A stretch of 64,000 nucleotides of DNA, from the NCBI GenBank assembly GCA_009760855.2, contig WPIO01000017.1, positions 5,599,001 through 5,663,000 on the forward strand. Direction: 5' to 3'. Below, piece by piece: positions 33,755 through 45,055 of this stretch. Both the position numbers and the translations under genes were made by a program. Every line of letters begins with the position of its first letter. Positions within the stretch are counted from its first letter, which is position 1. This DNA is from Cristatella mucedo. Taxonomy: Eukaryota > Bryozoa > Phylactolaemata > Cristatellidae. The notes beneath the pieces were generated by a model that was given only the letters and a program-made list of their open reading frames with translations, was not told the origin of the DNA and ran no database searches.

Positions 33755-34965
33755 GCACTTGATAAAGCCCCCTCAGATAACTCAATCTCTTTTTAGGCGC
33801 TTTACATTTGCTGCAAATGGAAACGCGATTGAATGGTGAGTAGAATAATGCTTGATTAACAACATGAATAACATGGTTAGGGGTGACATACACAGGGTCA
33901 GCATGCAAGTATCAAAAACTGCCGAAAGATCGAAAAAAACAAGCTGAGAGACTCTACCTAAGTCCTCATTCCTAAGAAGGTCGTCGCAGACACGAAACAA
34001 TGCTGACTCCATGGAGTGAATTGCTCTAAAACCAGACTGGAACTTACTAGCTAAGGGTGAAGTTGCAATATGAGAGTTTGGCAAGTCTGCCACGACTCGT
34101 TACAGTGTCTTTGATAGGAATGATAGACGGAAGAATCGGCGGAATTTGCTCTAGCTCCCTTGGTATAGTGTTGCTTTCTTGAATAGTGGCCTGAATGTAG
34201 CCTCTGTTTAAGAGGTTCTAGGACATGACCTAATGCTAATGACATATATTTATTATGTTAGTTATGCATGGCAGTATAAGATTTATGCATCGAAGAATCA
34301 GGGCGGCGGTAATAGAGTATAGAGGACTAGTTTTTTATTGGGATAAGAGCTCTAGGATGAGGTCACTCGTGGCTTTCTCGAGAGTAGATTTTGAGAAGCT
34401 GCATGGAATTGAGGAACAGAATTCCTGAGGGGATATTGCCACCCTCAAGATGGGCTCCCTAAGCTTGTCTATCTCGTAGACAAGAAATCTAGAGAGGGGA
34501 TCAGCTGGATCATCACAAGGATCTCTAGTTAAGGAGCCAACCTGGGAGTGATTAAGGAGACTTATGATCATACGCGTAAGCATTTTATAATTGTGCACCC
34601 GTGATTCAAAAATGTTTTTATAGAAGATAGGTTTGACCTTTGCTAGGATCGATTGGTACGATATAAACTAGTCCTTGTATGCCTGTCGATAGACAGTCAG
34701 TCCTGATATCTTGTCTGCTTTTTCACACTTTAACTTAGCAGAACTAGCAAGTTTAATGTCTTCGGTGAATACGAAACCGTCCGGGTGAGGGCGCACTGTC
34801 GGCTTAGTCAGAAGTGCAAGCTCGTCGAGGATATCGCATAGCGCGGTGTTGTAGCATTCTATCAATGACGACAGGTCAGAAGTGGGATTGAGCAGCAGGG
34901 GCGAAGTTGATATTCTATGCTTCGACTTTGAGGGGGCAGGTGAAGGGAGGCATTGCCTCGGCATG
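33285..34965 (-). mobile_element. LINE-A, RT and linker, 3'-truncated
   Basis: Unusual because the 3' end is missing; it begins inside the RT at 33,285 where the LTR relic stops. Minus-strand blocks are LPLADVIVRRNLGFHFYANE (YADD replaced by YANE), LGM, FDT-DHQ, QSGFRAIHSMESALFRV and the linker (ASSAKLKCEKADK, NYKMLTRMI, LSRFLVYEIDKL). A solo LINE-A 3' end splits it at 33,722-33,910. The catalytic site is mutated. Confidence 0.85.
33722..33910 (-). mobile_element. Solo LINE-A 3' end nested in LINE-A RT
   Basis: (AAT)9-10 tail, hairpin (left arm GCCCCC, so one outer pair is lost) and most of the 3' UTR to GGTCAGCATGCAA. The host sequence GTAT occurs on both sides (about 33,721-33,724 and 33,907-33,910), a possible 4-bp target-site duplication. 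Confidence 0.82.
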
Positions 34966-35699
34966 TCTGCATGTTGCTCTTGTTCAGGGCGGGCCTGTCA
35001 TAAGTCATCTAGTAAGGAGCTTGCCACGGCATGTCTGCAGCGGCCGGTAAGGAGTCGGGAATTCCGGTGTACCTACTGCTTTGCACAGCAAGCTTGAGCC
35101 CGTTGTTAGTCAGAGTGTTTGAGGCAGCTCAGGAACGACTTCATTCAAGCAGTGCCTCAGCTAAACAAGGTTGCTGCCTCCCGAGTCAGGCATGCTGACA
35201 ACTAATGCTGAGGAAATGCACCAAAAACACTCGAAATTTCAAGGGATGGCAGTGTCTCTTTCGCCATGATGCCTAACTACAGCTAAATCAAGATCTCATT
35301 TTACTACACAGCCGGACCTTGCTCCACTTTGCCTGTCAATCTGTCTGTCTGTTCTTCTTTCTCCCTCTCTCTCTCTCCCTCTTGCTCTTGGTCCACCCGG
35401 GATTCTTCCATCTCCCTTGCTGAATCCACACAAAAGTATCTCCACGAAACTCAGCAAGTTCTGCTCTTATTGATGTCTTGTAAGCAGCTTGGGGTCATAA
35501 TTTTAAATAAAATAGTCTGTTTCAGCGTCATGGCACGACCCTTTATCATAAACGTTGGACAGGCTGAAAAATTAGCAAAGCCGGCCGGTATAAAAGTTAG
35601 ATATGCGATGTCATTTAAAGCTTGAGCTTTTAGACTTGGCAAGAAGCAAATGGAGCCCACAGCTCACTTAAATCAGCACTCGTAATGAATGCTGTAGTC
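34966..35699. other. Unassigned sequence
   Basis: Contains a CT-rich run near 35,335-35,390. No gene recognised. Confidence 0.4.
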
Positions 35700-36421
35700 C
35701 AGATATTATGCAAAACGCCTGCTTACGTCACTCGCTGGAGCGTCTGCTGTAGGGTAGGCGATAGAAGATTCTAACGACCGAGCCAAAAAGGAAGGTAAAT
35801 AACGTTCGAAGCGCTCTGTGGAGGGGCTAGCGTCATTGGCATTCGTGGTTGAATAAACATAGCGCGCAGCCGAAACGTCTGACCTCGCAGTGTAAACATT
35901 GGGGGCCTCAGGTCGTACTAATCGAAGCCGAAACGTCAGGGGCGGCAGAGCCAGCGCCTGACGAATTCGTCCGCCGAAGCTTTCCGGTCGACATGACGAA
36001 TATTCGTCGTCATCTATCTGCGACGTCATCCGTCGTCATTCGTCGTCTATCTCCGACGTCCAACTATACTGTCCTTTAGTGTACTTTACAGACGTTTCGT
36101 CGCTCGCCCTGCATTTCTCCTGCCTCTCGCTGGCTGGCGCTGCTGAACCTGTTTCGGTGAGCCACCGCGGGCGGACGCTCCACGCGGCTCCTAGGGCGCA
36201 GCCGGAGCAAACGGAAAACGCAGCCACTCTGTGAATGGAAGGGAAGGGAGTCGGCCGGCGTCGGAAGAGGTCGCGGCCGGTTAGTGCCGGCTGAGTTGTC
36301 TCCTCGCAGAGATTACGAATTCGAGCCCATTTCGTCATTACCCCGAACGTCGGACTAAGGCCCAACTCAGATGCGTAATCGTGTTCGTAGAATTGCAAAC
36401 TTCGGACGACTTTCCTGCTTA

Positions 36422-36549
36422 TTCGCCAGTGGTTAAGGTTCTCGCCCCGACTAAGGTCTGGCCGAAGTCGTGGACTCGAGCCTGTGGCACATGTGAAGTG
36501 CCCGAATAGAAAAAAAGTTCGCTTAGGGCACTATACAAACGAATTATAT

Positions 36550-36552
<3 letters not shown>
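36422..36552 (+). mobile_element. SINE-1
   Basis: GCCAGTGGTTAAGGTTCTCG (A box, first bases missing), GTCGTGGACTCGAGCCTGTG (B box) and GAAGTGCCCGAATAGAAAAA as a worn hairpin, with CTATACAAACGAATTATAT as tail. Confidence 0.85.
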
Positions 36553-36592
<40 letters not shown>

Positions 36593-36601
36593 CATATATA
36601 T
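36549..36601. repeat. (CA)n(TA)n microsatellite at a SINE tail
   Basis: About 12 CA units followed by about 12 TA units, grown directly from the AT-rich tail of the preceding SINE-1. Confidence 0.95.
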
Positions 36602-37814
36602 CCTGGTCCGTGCTCCGAAGCGTCGCTTGCTCGTCGTTCGAAGTCGAGTATTTCGGGGAGTCTTCGAGCGCTGCTCAGCCGGTGTAGGTATACAAGTATA
36701 CGAGCAGCATTTCGCTGGGCGCACGTCCGACGTACGAATGAATCTGCCATTAATTTGGTTGCTTTCGATATCGGCCGCGAAAGCACCCTTTATTATCGTT
36801 TGCAAAGAACTGCCTCTGCAAAGCTGGACTGCAGGCATTCGACAAACCGGGCGCGCCTGTTAGCCTAACTTAGCCTGACTCAAATAGCAATGTCAATACT
36901 CGGTTGGACGTCAAGCAGCCGGCCCGAGGCGCCCACTTTAGTCGCTTTTGATCTGTGTGCGTCACGAGGGGACAGCTCGTTCGTCGACGGCTAGCCCTAC
37001 AAATAGCGACCGAAAAACCGCTGTGCGACCAGATCTGGACCGGGCGCAGCCACAGCCGTTCTCCGTGCATTCAAACTGTCGTGGTAAGGGCGACGCGATG
37101 GCCGAACGATCGCTTGCAACCTCGTTCTACATGTGCTGGCGCGGCCGCTGAGAATTGCAGCCTAGATGCACTCAAGCATACGACGAGGCTGCCAAGCATT
37201 TTCCGAGCTTTTTCCGAGCGTGCTGAAGACACCGACCTGCGTCGTGCCGGAGTAAAGGATCGTAGTGGCAGCCGTAGCGATGCGAATGGTGGGGTCCTGC
37301 GAAAGCGTTACAGTCGGGTAGGGAAGAAATTGAGATAGCTGAAAAGTTATTCATGCAAGTGAATGACTGCCTTTCTGCTCAAACTAAGCGCGCTTCGTCG
37401 GCGAAAACCCTCGGCTATACTGGGCGCTCTGAAATAGCTCTACCTTGCTGGCTCGAGCACTTGGCGAGCGCCCCGGCGGCCTTCGACCAATTTTCCCGAA
37501 TCATCGAGCTGGCTCTCCCAGCTCCCAGGGAGTAGGGAGGGTCTCCACAGCTCTAACGTGCCCCCGGAACTGGAGCAGTTCGCACAGCCTCGGCTTAAGC
37601 TCAGTGGTGGCTGGACGCATCTCTCGCTCCTTCCATCAGCTGCAGACCGAGACTCAATACGAGCGAGCAAGCAAGCAGCAATAAAGGCCACGTGCGAATG
37701 TGACGCTTCACGTACAGCAACAGGCGAAGGCCTTGACAATGGCCTTCACCCTTCGTAGAAGAGCCGAGACTAACCACAGCTAGCCACTACGTCCGATCCC
37801 CATCTAAGATTAGG

Positions 37815-38555
37815 ATCTGTCGTCTACAGTGGCTGGCAAAAAACTTAACTAGCTCCTTTGTCCTGTCTCGGCTAGAGTATAGTAATTATCTTTTAGCTGG
37901 GCTACCAAAAAAGTCACCAGGCCAGTGAAGCTGGTGATAAATGTGGCTGCAAGGCCAGTTTATAAATCACACCGGTTTTAACGTGTGTCTCTGTAACTGA
38001 AAGTGATTGGATGGCTGCCGGTTGATCAACGGATACAGAGCAAAGATCTTTGGCGACTCACAAGGCCCTCCACGGCTTGGCTCTCCCATAAATAGCTGAA
38101 CTGCTGCACCAGTTTCAGCCTCCTCATACCCTCAGGTCCTGTATGAACAATAAATTAGCTGTTCCATTCCTCCGCTTAAAGACCGTTGCCGACAGAAGCT
38201 TTTGATCTGCAGTTCCTACACTGGAACTCGCTTCCACAATTCTTTCGCAACGACAACTGCTCTCCTGCTGCCGACTATGGCTCATGCTTGCTATTTGTCT
38301 TGAGCTGCTACTTTCATGCTGCTCAGTAACTGAACTGCTCTTCTGACTCAGCTATGCTTCTCACTTTCTCTTTGTTGCGTGAGATGAAGTCTGCTGACTA
38401 CCGAATGCGGACCGAAATCCGGCTAGGCTGTGAGTGCTTAACAAAAAACTCTATTGCCTAACATCCCCATAGTATTTTTGGCTTTTGTAGAGTTACAGAT
38501 GGAGATACATTAAATTGCATTACGTTAGTCGTGGCAGCGTATACCGACGGTTTAA
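37815..38555 (+). mobile_element. LINE-E 3' part with complete 3' end
   Basis: The C-terminal RT region (QLTSSFVLSRLEYSNYLLAG near 37,850; WLPVDQRIQSKIF region near 38,020) is followed by a 3' UTR and an AGATACATTAAATTGCATTA end. The 57,716-57,770 copy shows the end as TTACA repeats. Several stops. Confidence 0.8.
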
Positions 38556-38559
38556 ATGA

Positions 38560-38894
38560 CAAATGCAGCTAAGTATTGGCAGCATAAAAGTGATAACACG
38601 GGCCTGAATAACATTTCCCAAAGGTTGAATATAAATGGAGAACAGCAAAGACCGCCGAGAACCCTTGAGGGACTCCACAGGACCTTGAGGGACTCCACAG
38701 GACCTTGAGGGACTCTCGGAGGTTGAGTATAGATGGAGAAATACTAAAAATCGAGAACAGTCTCTTGAGGGACTTCACTGGTGACTGGTTTTCTGGATGA
38801 GACCTTACCCCACACGACACGGATTGAACACGCTCAGACAAGTACGATTTAAACCATGCCAGTGCATCGTCTACCAGACCTATCGCTATTCTCA
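38560..38894 (-). mobile_element. LINE-B piece 1 of 3
   Basis: Minus-strand RT words: GLVDDALAWFKSYLSERVQS (the frame at 38,569-38,895) and an SSPVKSLK/PQG region. About 20-25 bp (GACTCCACAGGACCTTGAGG) are tandemly repeated at 38,665-38,712. The RT continues at 39,583 after an inserted LINE-A. Confidence 0.75.
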
Positions 38895-39582
38895 ATAATT
38901 ATAATAATGAAAAAAATACATTTTTACAGCGCCTCCGTGAGAAATCACCCTCTTTCTAGGAACTTCACTTTTGCTGCAAATCGAACGGTTAGCCGTAGCA
39001 TGCTCAATGACAACAATCATAACATGTTTATAGGTGTAACGCTCAGGGTCAGAATGCAAATATTGTTAGTGGCAGCATGCACAGTGTGAGCGCGCATAAG
39101 CATTAAAAGTACGAATCTCAAGGACCCACTAAATGCTATGATAAATAGATGCACTTTTAACTACTTTTTAAATGTGGTCATATGAGGGGAAGTCGTAACA
39201 CAAGTGAGTTCCAGAGATTCCGAAAAGCAGGTTATACAATGCTTAGCCTGGTGGGGGAGTAGATCTGATCGGTAGTAGAGCTGAAGCCAAAGAGTGAAGG
39301 AGCCTAAAGGTAAGTGACAGAACCTTAAAGTCTTGCTTGAATGGAAGCCAGTGCAGGTCATCAAAAAGCGGTGTGATGTGGCAACTTCGACGCTCACGAC
39401 GGACAAGCCTAGCTGGAGAGTTGTGCACAATCTGTAAGAGCCTGATTGCACAAGCCGGTAGACCAGCAAGCAGAGAGTTACTGAAGTCAAGATTGATATC
39501 AAGAATGCATGGACCAATTTAGATGTGGTATGCCTGTCTAAACAAGCCCGAATTTATTCTATGTTATGTAGCTAAAAATAGA
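38895..39582 (-). mobile_element. LINE-A 3' end inserted in LINE-B
   Basis: AAT-type tail, decayed hairpin (38,928-38,972), 3' UTR and minus-strand C-terminal region (39,161-39,517), ending at IAKIRACL. LINE-B sequence is interrupted at CTATTCTC and resumes at TTGTTCAAATAGGATATCGT. Confidence 0.85.
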
Positions 39583-39672
39583 CAATTGTTCAAATAGGAT
39601 ATCGTGATCAATTGTGTCGAGAACAGCTAATAAATCTAGCTGCACTAGGGTAGTGGCATTCCCGTCATTGGT
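39583..39672 (-). mobile_element. LINE-B piece 2 of 3
   Basis: Equivalent to 7,917-8,010: the minus strand encodes the LLDL-A-FDTIDH-I block. Interrupted again at the word CCGTCATTGGT. Confidence 0.75.
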
Positions 39673-41415
39673 AATAATAATAATAATATTAATAATGATA
39701 ACACATTTGATACAGCATCCTCAGAGACCCCTATCTCTTTTTAGGTACTTTAAAATTGCGGCAAAGGAACCACGGTCGAATTGTTAGTGGTAGCATGCTC
39801 AATAAACAACAAGAATAGCATGGTTAGGGGTGACATGCACAGGTTCAGCATGCAAGTATGGTTAGTGGCAGCATGTAACAGTGTAAGCTAGCATAAGCAC
39901 ATAAAGGACAAATTACGGGAACCCAATTAATGCTTTCATAAATAGATGCGTTTTAATATCTTCTTAAATGTGGAAAAGTCAGGAGATGTCGTGCCTTAGG
40001 TTGGGAGTGAATTGCAGGCGTTGGGAGCATACAAACTAAAGGCATGGTCTCTAAAGGATTTGAGGTTAATAGGAGGTATAGGTAAATGGTTAGATTCCGA
40101 AAAGTACGATGCTGAGCCTGGTGGGGGAGTTGATAGGTAGGCTGGAGCCAAAGATAGAAAATACCTAAAAGTGAGTGACGAAACCATGAAGTCGATGCGT
40201 AGCTTGACTGAGAGCCAGTGCATGTCGGCGAGAAGTGGTGTGATGTGGCAACTATGACGCTCATGACAGACAAGCCTAGCTGCAAAGTTTTGCACCAGCT
40301 GTAAGCACCTGATTGCACGGACCGGTAGGCCAGCAAGCAGGGAGTTACTGAAGTCAAGACGCAATGTCACAAATGCATGGACCAACTTAGATTCGGTATC
40401 CCTGTCTAAAAAGTCCGAAGTTCAGCAATTGTATGCAGCTGAGAGTAGGCAGACTTGACTCTGTGGAGCGAATGTGGTCGTCCAATAAAGGTCACTTTGG
40501 GACATGACACCTAGATTTCGTACAAATTCAACAGGAAATATGCTGGGAGAGCTTATTTTGAGCGTTAGCCTTTCTAATTTCTCAATCGCACTCGGCTTAC
40601 CCATAGGTAGTAAGTTAGTTTTATCATCATTCAATTTAGGAAAATTTGCTGTCATCCATGTGCTTATGTCATCAATACAAGCAGCCAGGGAGTTGAGAGA
40701 ATGCGACGTGCTGGAGGGCTGGGAGGGATCAAAGCAAAGGTGCCATTGAGTGTCATCGGCACATAAGTAAAAGCCTAAATTGTGCTTGACAATCATATCG
40801 GCAAGAGGGAGAGTATAGACCGTGAACAAATCCGGACCAAGCACGGAGCCCTGAGGTACCCCATACTTCAGGGGTACCTCGAATGACTTTTGTCCATTGA
40901 CATCAACACTCTGGAGTCTCCCACTGAGATAGGAGCTGAACCATTGCAGAACAGTGCCAGTGATTCCCAGGCGATATGGGAGGCATTCAAGAAGGACTTG
41001 GTGATCGATAGTATCAAAAGCTGCCGAAAGATCGAGCAAAACAAGCACTGCCCATGTCTGCGTTCCTAAGTAGGTCGCTGTACACCCCAAGCAGCGCTGA
41101 CTCAGTGAAGTGATCAGCTCTAAAACCAGACTGGAACTTACAAACAAGGTTTGGAATTTCAATGTGTAAGTTCAGCTGGTCTGCCACGACTCGTTCAAGT
41201 GTCTTTGATAGGAATGGTAGAATGGAGACTGGGTGGTAGCTGCTCAAGTTCTCTTGGTCTAGTGACGCTTTCTTGAGTAGTGGCCTGACTACAGCCTTTT
41301 TAAAAGGTGCTGAGGCATGACCTGAGGCTAATGACATATTGATGATATTTGTTATGCATGGCAGCAGCAGATCAATGCATTGCAGCACGCAGGGCAGTGG
41401 CAATAGGATCCAGGA
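39673..41415 (-). mobile_element. LINE-A inserted in LINE-B, first part
   Basis: AAT tail, worn hairpin (39,710-39,755), complete 3' UTR, C-terminal region and RT on the minus strand, up to the linker at 41,415. An inserted plus-strand LINE-A 3' end follows, and the element resumes at 41,670. Confidence 0.88.
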
Positions 41416-41421
41416 CAGCAT
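40422..41421 (-). pseudogene. LINE-A reverse transcriptase, broken
   Basis: Two overlapping minus frames (41,014-41,421 and 40,422-41,162) cover most of the [84 protein letters not shown] and a changed catalytic box CADDTQ at about 40,755 (Tyr to Cys). The C-terminal third lies in further frames (39,953-40,385). The frameshift near 41,060 and the altered box make activity unlikely. Confidence 0.88.
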
Positions 41422-41669
41422 TTAGTGGGTCCCTGTTATTCGTCCTTCATGTGCTAATGCATGCTGACACTGTGCATGCAGACACTAACCACATGTTCAT
41501 GCTGACCCTGTGCATGTCACCCCTAACCATGTTATTCATGTTGTTTGTTTATCAAGCATGATATTACTCACAATTCAATTGCGTTTCTCTTTGCAGCAAA
41601 TGTAAAGTGCCTAGAAAGAGATTGAGTTCTCTGAGGGCGCTTTATCAAGTGCATTATCATTATTTTTAA
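41416..41669 (+). mobile_element. LINE-A 3' end, plus strand, nested in minus LINE-A
   Basis: From GGACAGCATTTAGTGGGTCC (the last RT codons) through the full 3' UTR to an intact-looking hairpin (41,607-41,650) and an ATTATCATTATTTTT tail. It splits a minus-strand LINE-A, itself inside LINE-B. Confidence 0.87.
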
Positions 41670-42055
41670 AGGACTAGTTTTTTATTGGTATAAGAACTTC
41701 AGTACGAGGTCACTAGTGACCTGTTCGAATGTAGACATTGAGGTGCTACTTGGAATTGAGGGATATCATTCCAAGGAGGATGTTGCCATCTTAGGGACGG
41801 GCTCCCTGATCTCGTCTATCGTCTTGAGAAAGAAGCTGGAGAGGCGATTCCCTAGATCATCGCAGGGATCATGTAGTAAGGAGCTTACCTTAAAGCGGTT
41901 AAGTTGACAGCTGGTCGTCGACATTAGCACTTTGGATTGTGTATCTGTGATTCAACAATGTATTTATAGAAGCTATACTTGGCAATTGCTATAATCGAGT
42001 GGTACAATCTTCAGTTGTCCTCGTGAGCCTGTTGATGGACAGTCAGTCGTGCTGC
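41670..42055 (-). mobile_element. LINE-A inserted in LINE-B, second part
   Basis: Linker region of LINE-A on the minus strand (equivalent to 22,170-22,560), ending near CTGTTGATGGACAGTCAGTC. Confidence 0.8.
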
Positions 42056-42170
42056 ACATGATGTCACTGGTTACACGGAGAAAGAGGTTTCAATATAATG
42101 CTATCGCTTAAAGCCCCGTTTGAAATTTCCTGAAATTCTATAAAAAGGAAGAAGGAACACTGGGCAATAG
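42056..42170 (-). mobile_element. LINE-B piece 3 of 3
   Basis: Resumes with GCACATGATGTCACTGGTTA, aligning with 8,010-8,110 of the other LINE-B copy. Confidence 0.65.
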
Positions 42171-42429
42171 TGGGTCACGGTTGGAAACAGACTTAGTCTC
42201 ATCCAGCAATGAGAAAATCAAAAGCCTAGTTTTGAGTCAGGAGGGCAGTCGAGCTAGTGAATAGTATGGAAGTAGCATGTGAGTAAGTGATGTGGAATTT
42301 AATGTTGGTAGCAGAAGAGATGTTGTCGGGTAAAAAATATATAACACAAGTATACAGTCTAGGAGAAGCTGTGCATCAGTTTACTTCGCAATGTTCTTTA
42401 CGCGAATAAATTGAAGAACAAGTCTTTTC
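42171..42429. other. Unassigned sequence
   Basis: Possibly decayed LINE-B linker; not certain. Confidence 0.35.
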
Positions 42430-42600
42430 TCAATAAAGTAACCGAGGGGGCTGAAACTTGTGCCGTTCCCCAGCTAAGTATGAAGCAGCCAAATGATGGC
42501 AGAGCCTGGTGAGTAGGAGTAAGGTCTTCGCTATTTATTCCTGTATCAAACGTTTACGAGCTCATGCAGCAAAGGAGAATTATATCTGAAGTTAGATCTC
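42430..42600 (-). mobile_element. LINE-E fragment
   Basis: Minus-strand similarity to the 61,100-61,260 segment (GGCTGAAACTTGTGC, then GTATGAAGCAGCCAAATGAT). Decayed. Confidence 0.6.
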
Positions 42601-42617
42601 ACCAGACTTTCAAAAAT

Positions 42618-42745
42618 GTATTTCATTTGCATAGCACCCTAAGAGTACTAAATATCTATCCTGGTTCGTTTTACGCTCCACTGACGTACGACACACGACC
42701 TTGCCTATCATAGGTGAGCATCTAAACCTTAATGTAAACCAAACC
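42618..42745 (-). mobile_element. SINE-1, degraded, minus strand
   Basis: TTTGCATAGCACCCTAAGAG and TATCTATCCTGGTTCGTTTT (hairpin remains), then ACACACGACCTTG (B-box area) and AGGTGAGCATCTAAACCTTA (head). Confidence 0.7.
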
Positions 42746-43299
42746 AGACTTGTTAATAAACCTTTAATATTTATCGTCATCTAATGGCTCTTGCTGGCTT
42801 CTATCAGTAGCACAGCCAAAACCGAATTCAAGTATTCGTCTAGAGAACACGGCGGAGATAATTAAATTTTTAGCCCAGCGCCTCTGTATATATATACATA
42901 TTTTGATGACGAGATGCATTAACAGCTTTTTTAAAGGCTATCAAGTCAGGGAATGTCGTAGCGCCGATCGGGAGTAAAGTCCAGGCTTTGGTAACAAATA
43001 ACTACGGGCATAGTTTCCCAAGGATTTAAGGTTTTTCAGAGGCCCAGACTTGAGTCAGAAGCGAGGATAGTGCGACGCCTTGCATCATCAGGAAGTAGTT
43101 CGGACAGGTAGGCTGGAACAAGAAAAGGAAGGAACCCAAAAGTAACTGAAAAAATGATTGAATTCAACACGCTGTTTGATTTTGGCAAATGTCGGTCGCG
43201 AGAAGCGGTGTCATCTGGCACCTGCAATATTAATGACAGGCAACTCTAGTTTCAGAGAGGTATACCAGAAATATGCACCTTATTGCGTATGTACCAAGC

Positions 43300-43478
43300 A
43301 CACGTACCAGGCACACGCCCTGGATCTCAGCCCAGAAGTAGGATGCTCACTCTCCCAAACCAAGGTAATGGGTTAGAGCTCTACGGTGGGTGATCCTTCA
43401 TTGCGAACAGCAAGCGGCAGTGACAGCAGTTAAGGCTCTTGTGTAGACACGAGGCGGTTGAATAAGATAACCTTTTAC
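43300..43478 (+). mobile_element. SINE-2
   Basis: Head words CCCAGAAGTAGGATGCTCAC and GGTAATGGGTTAGAGCTCTA, body AACAGCAAGCGGCAGTGACA and tail GAGGCGGTTGAATAAG. Confidence 0.6.
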
Positions 43479-43834
43479 ATCCCTGCGGAACCCCATATCT
43501 TATTAAAGGCTCGTTATAACAGGGTTGACGATTGCAGCAATACTCTTAAATCTTCCAATGAAATTGCAGTGATGTGCTAGCAATGGTAAGGCAATATTAC
43601 TGACACTTATTGATTATCATATTTATCAGACGCTTCCGAAAAACCAAGAAAAATATGCAAATAGACCTAAGTCTGCCTGGCTGAGAAGGTCGTCATGCAC
43701 TCGCTGCAACTTTTCTCTGTGAAGGGATTAGCCCATTACTGAATCGCTATTTATTACAGCACTTGGAAGCTCTTTTGATTTGTTCTGCGTATGCATTTAC
43801 CTACTATGCCTGCAGCTTGTGGAGTTACCAGCAA

Positions 43835-43930
43835 TCGTTTGGTAATGCTTTTTATACAGCATCAGTAAAGTGCCTAGAAAAATATTCAGTTCTTGGAGGG
43901 GGCTTTATAAATGTATTATTATTATTATGA
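43835..43930 (+). mobile_element. Solo LINE-A-like 3' end (variant)
   Basis: GTTTGGTAATGCTTTTTATA, then AGTGCCTAGAAAAATATTCA, then GGGGCTTTATAAATGTATTA with a TTATTATTAT tail. It resembles the copy at 59,825-59,925 more than the main family. Confidence 0.75.
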
Positions 43931-44690
43931 CAAGACACGGGAACTGAACTGCTATGTTTGAAGTTTTGATATACGAGTCAAGCTGGCTGTTTTGCCACCA
44001 CAAGTTTCAGTGTCTTTGATGGTAATGGCAGTGGGAGGATTGGTCGGACTTATTTAAGTTTTCTTCGTCTGCTGTTGTCTTTTATACGATTGACCTAAGT
44101 ACAGCTTTTTTTAAAGATGCACGGACGAAACCTAAGTTTAACTACATTTTTAGTATAGGAGTTATGAAGGAAAGTTAAAAATCAATGTATCTCTAAAGGA
44201 GAAAAGTTGGCATTAAATTCATCGTTTTAGCAGTCTTTTCAGACGGGGCGATGAACGTCAAAACGAGGTCACTAGTTCCTGGTTTGAAAGTGGTCAGAGA
44301 ATTACCACAGGGAAAGGAGGAATAACAATCCAGTGAGGATATTACCAAGAGGGGGAGCAGTCAATTGGGAAATTCAATTTAGGTAGGGAGTATCTGATTT
44401 TACTTAAACTGCTTATAAAGAAGTGATGCACTTTGATAGCAAAGATCTCTGCAATGATGACTTGGAAATGTGCGGACTTTAGATTAGTTAAGGAGATGGT
44501 TGATGGTTGACGGAAGGTAATTTTGATTTTGTATGCGTGATTCTTATGATTTTTTTTAAAGTAACTGGACTAGGCCTTAATAAGGAAAAACTGATATGAT
44601 CCGCAGCAGCCCTCGTATGCAAATCGATGGACTACCAGTCCTAATCTTTTGTATGCCTTCGCATGCCTGGGTGCTGTCGGGGAGATACTA

Positions 44691-44955
44691 AATAAAAGAC
44701 TTCAAAACTGCTACAAGGAGGCTGCAAGCGGCTTGAAATTGAGCGAAGAACAGGCAAAATTGTCATCTCAAACGGCTTCATTTATTGTGAATTATGAAAG
44801 AAAGGAAAGCCTTTAGGGTCTGCAAAGGTTGGGTTCTGGCAGTCAGTCCGTTTCAGCCGGGTCGCCGAGAAAGTAAATGGATCAAGGGCGTCGTCAAGAA
44901 CAGTATCCTGCATTTTAAGCGTCTTGCCGTTGTTTAGTGAGCACTCTACCAATAA
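44691..44955. other. Unassigned sequence
   Basis: No firm element. Confidence 0.4.
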
Positions 44956-45055
44956 CCATCGACCGTGTTCCTTTGCAGCAAATGCAAAGCACCTAGAAAG
45001 AGATTAAGTACTCTGAGGGCACTTTCTCAAATGGTATTATTGTTATTATTATTGC
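44956..45055 (+). mobile_element. Solo LINE-A 3' end
   Basis: CCTTTGCAGCAAATGCAAAG, hairpin (44,985-45,028; GCACCT instead of GCGCCT, matched by GGGCACTTT on the other arm) and a TTATTGTTATTATTATT tail. Confidence 0.82.

Larger units (their letters stand above)
35700..37760. other. CpG-rich block with a nested SINE-1
   Basis: High CG-dinucleotide density over about 2 kb. A segment at 35,995-36,060 repeats CGTCGTCAT/CGACGTC words. Many overlapping frames on both strands (for example 36,955-37,338 +) are explained by low stop frequency in GC-rich DNA. Possible CpG-island promoter, but no transcript can be defined. A SINE-1 and a microsatellite interrupt it at 36,422-36,601. Confidence 0.5.
42905..44690 (-). 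mobile_element. Diverged LINE-A-like element with two insertions
   Basis: Minus-strand similarity runs from the C-terminal region (42,905-43,280, with LPTF-V and GRFGKC words) through RT (43,480-43,780) to the linker (43,940-44,690). All frames are broken. A SINE-2 occupies about 43,300-43,478 and a solo LINE-A tail 43,835-43,930. It is more diverged than other LINE-A copies and may be a sister family. Confidence 0.7.

Noticed and set aside
36955-37338. 127-codon open frame in the CpG-rich block
   Set aside because: No domain, no supporting splice or start context, and opposing frames are equally open.
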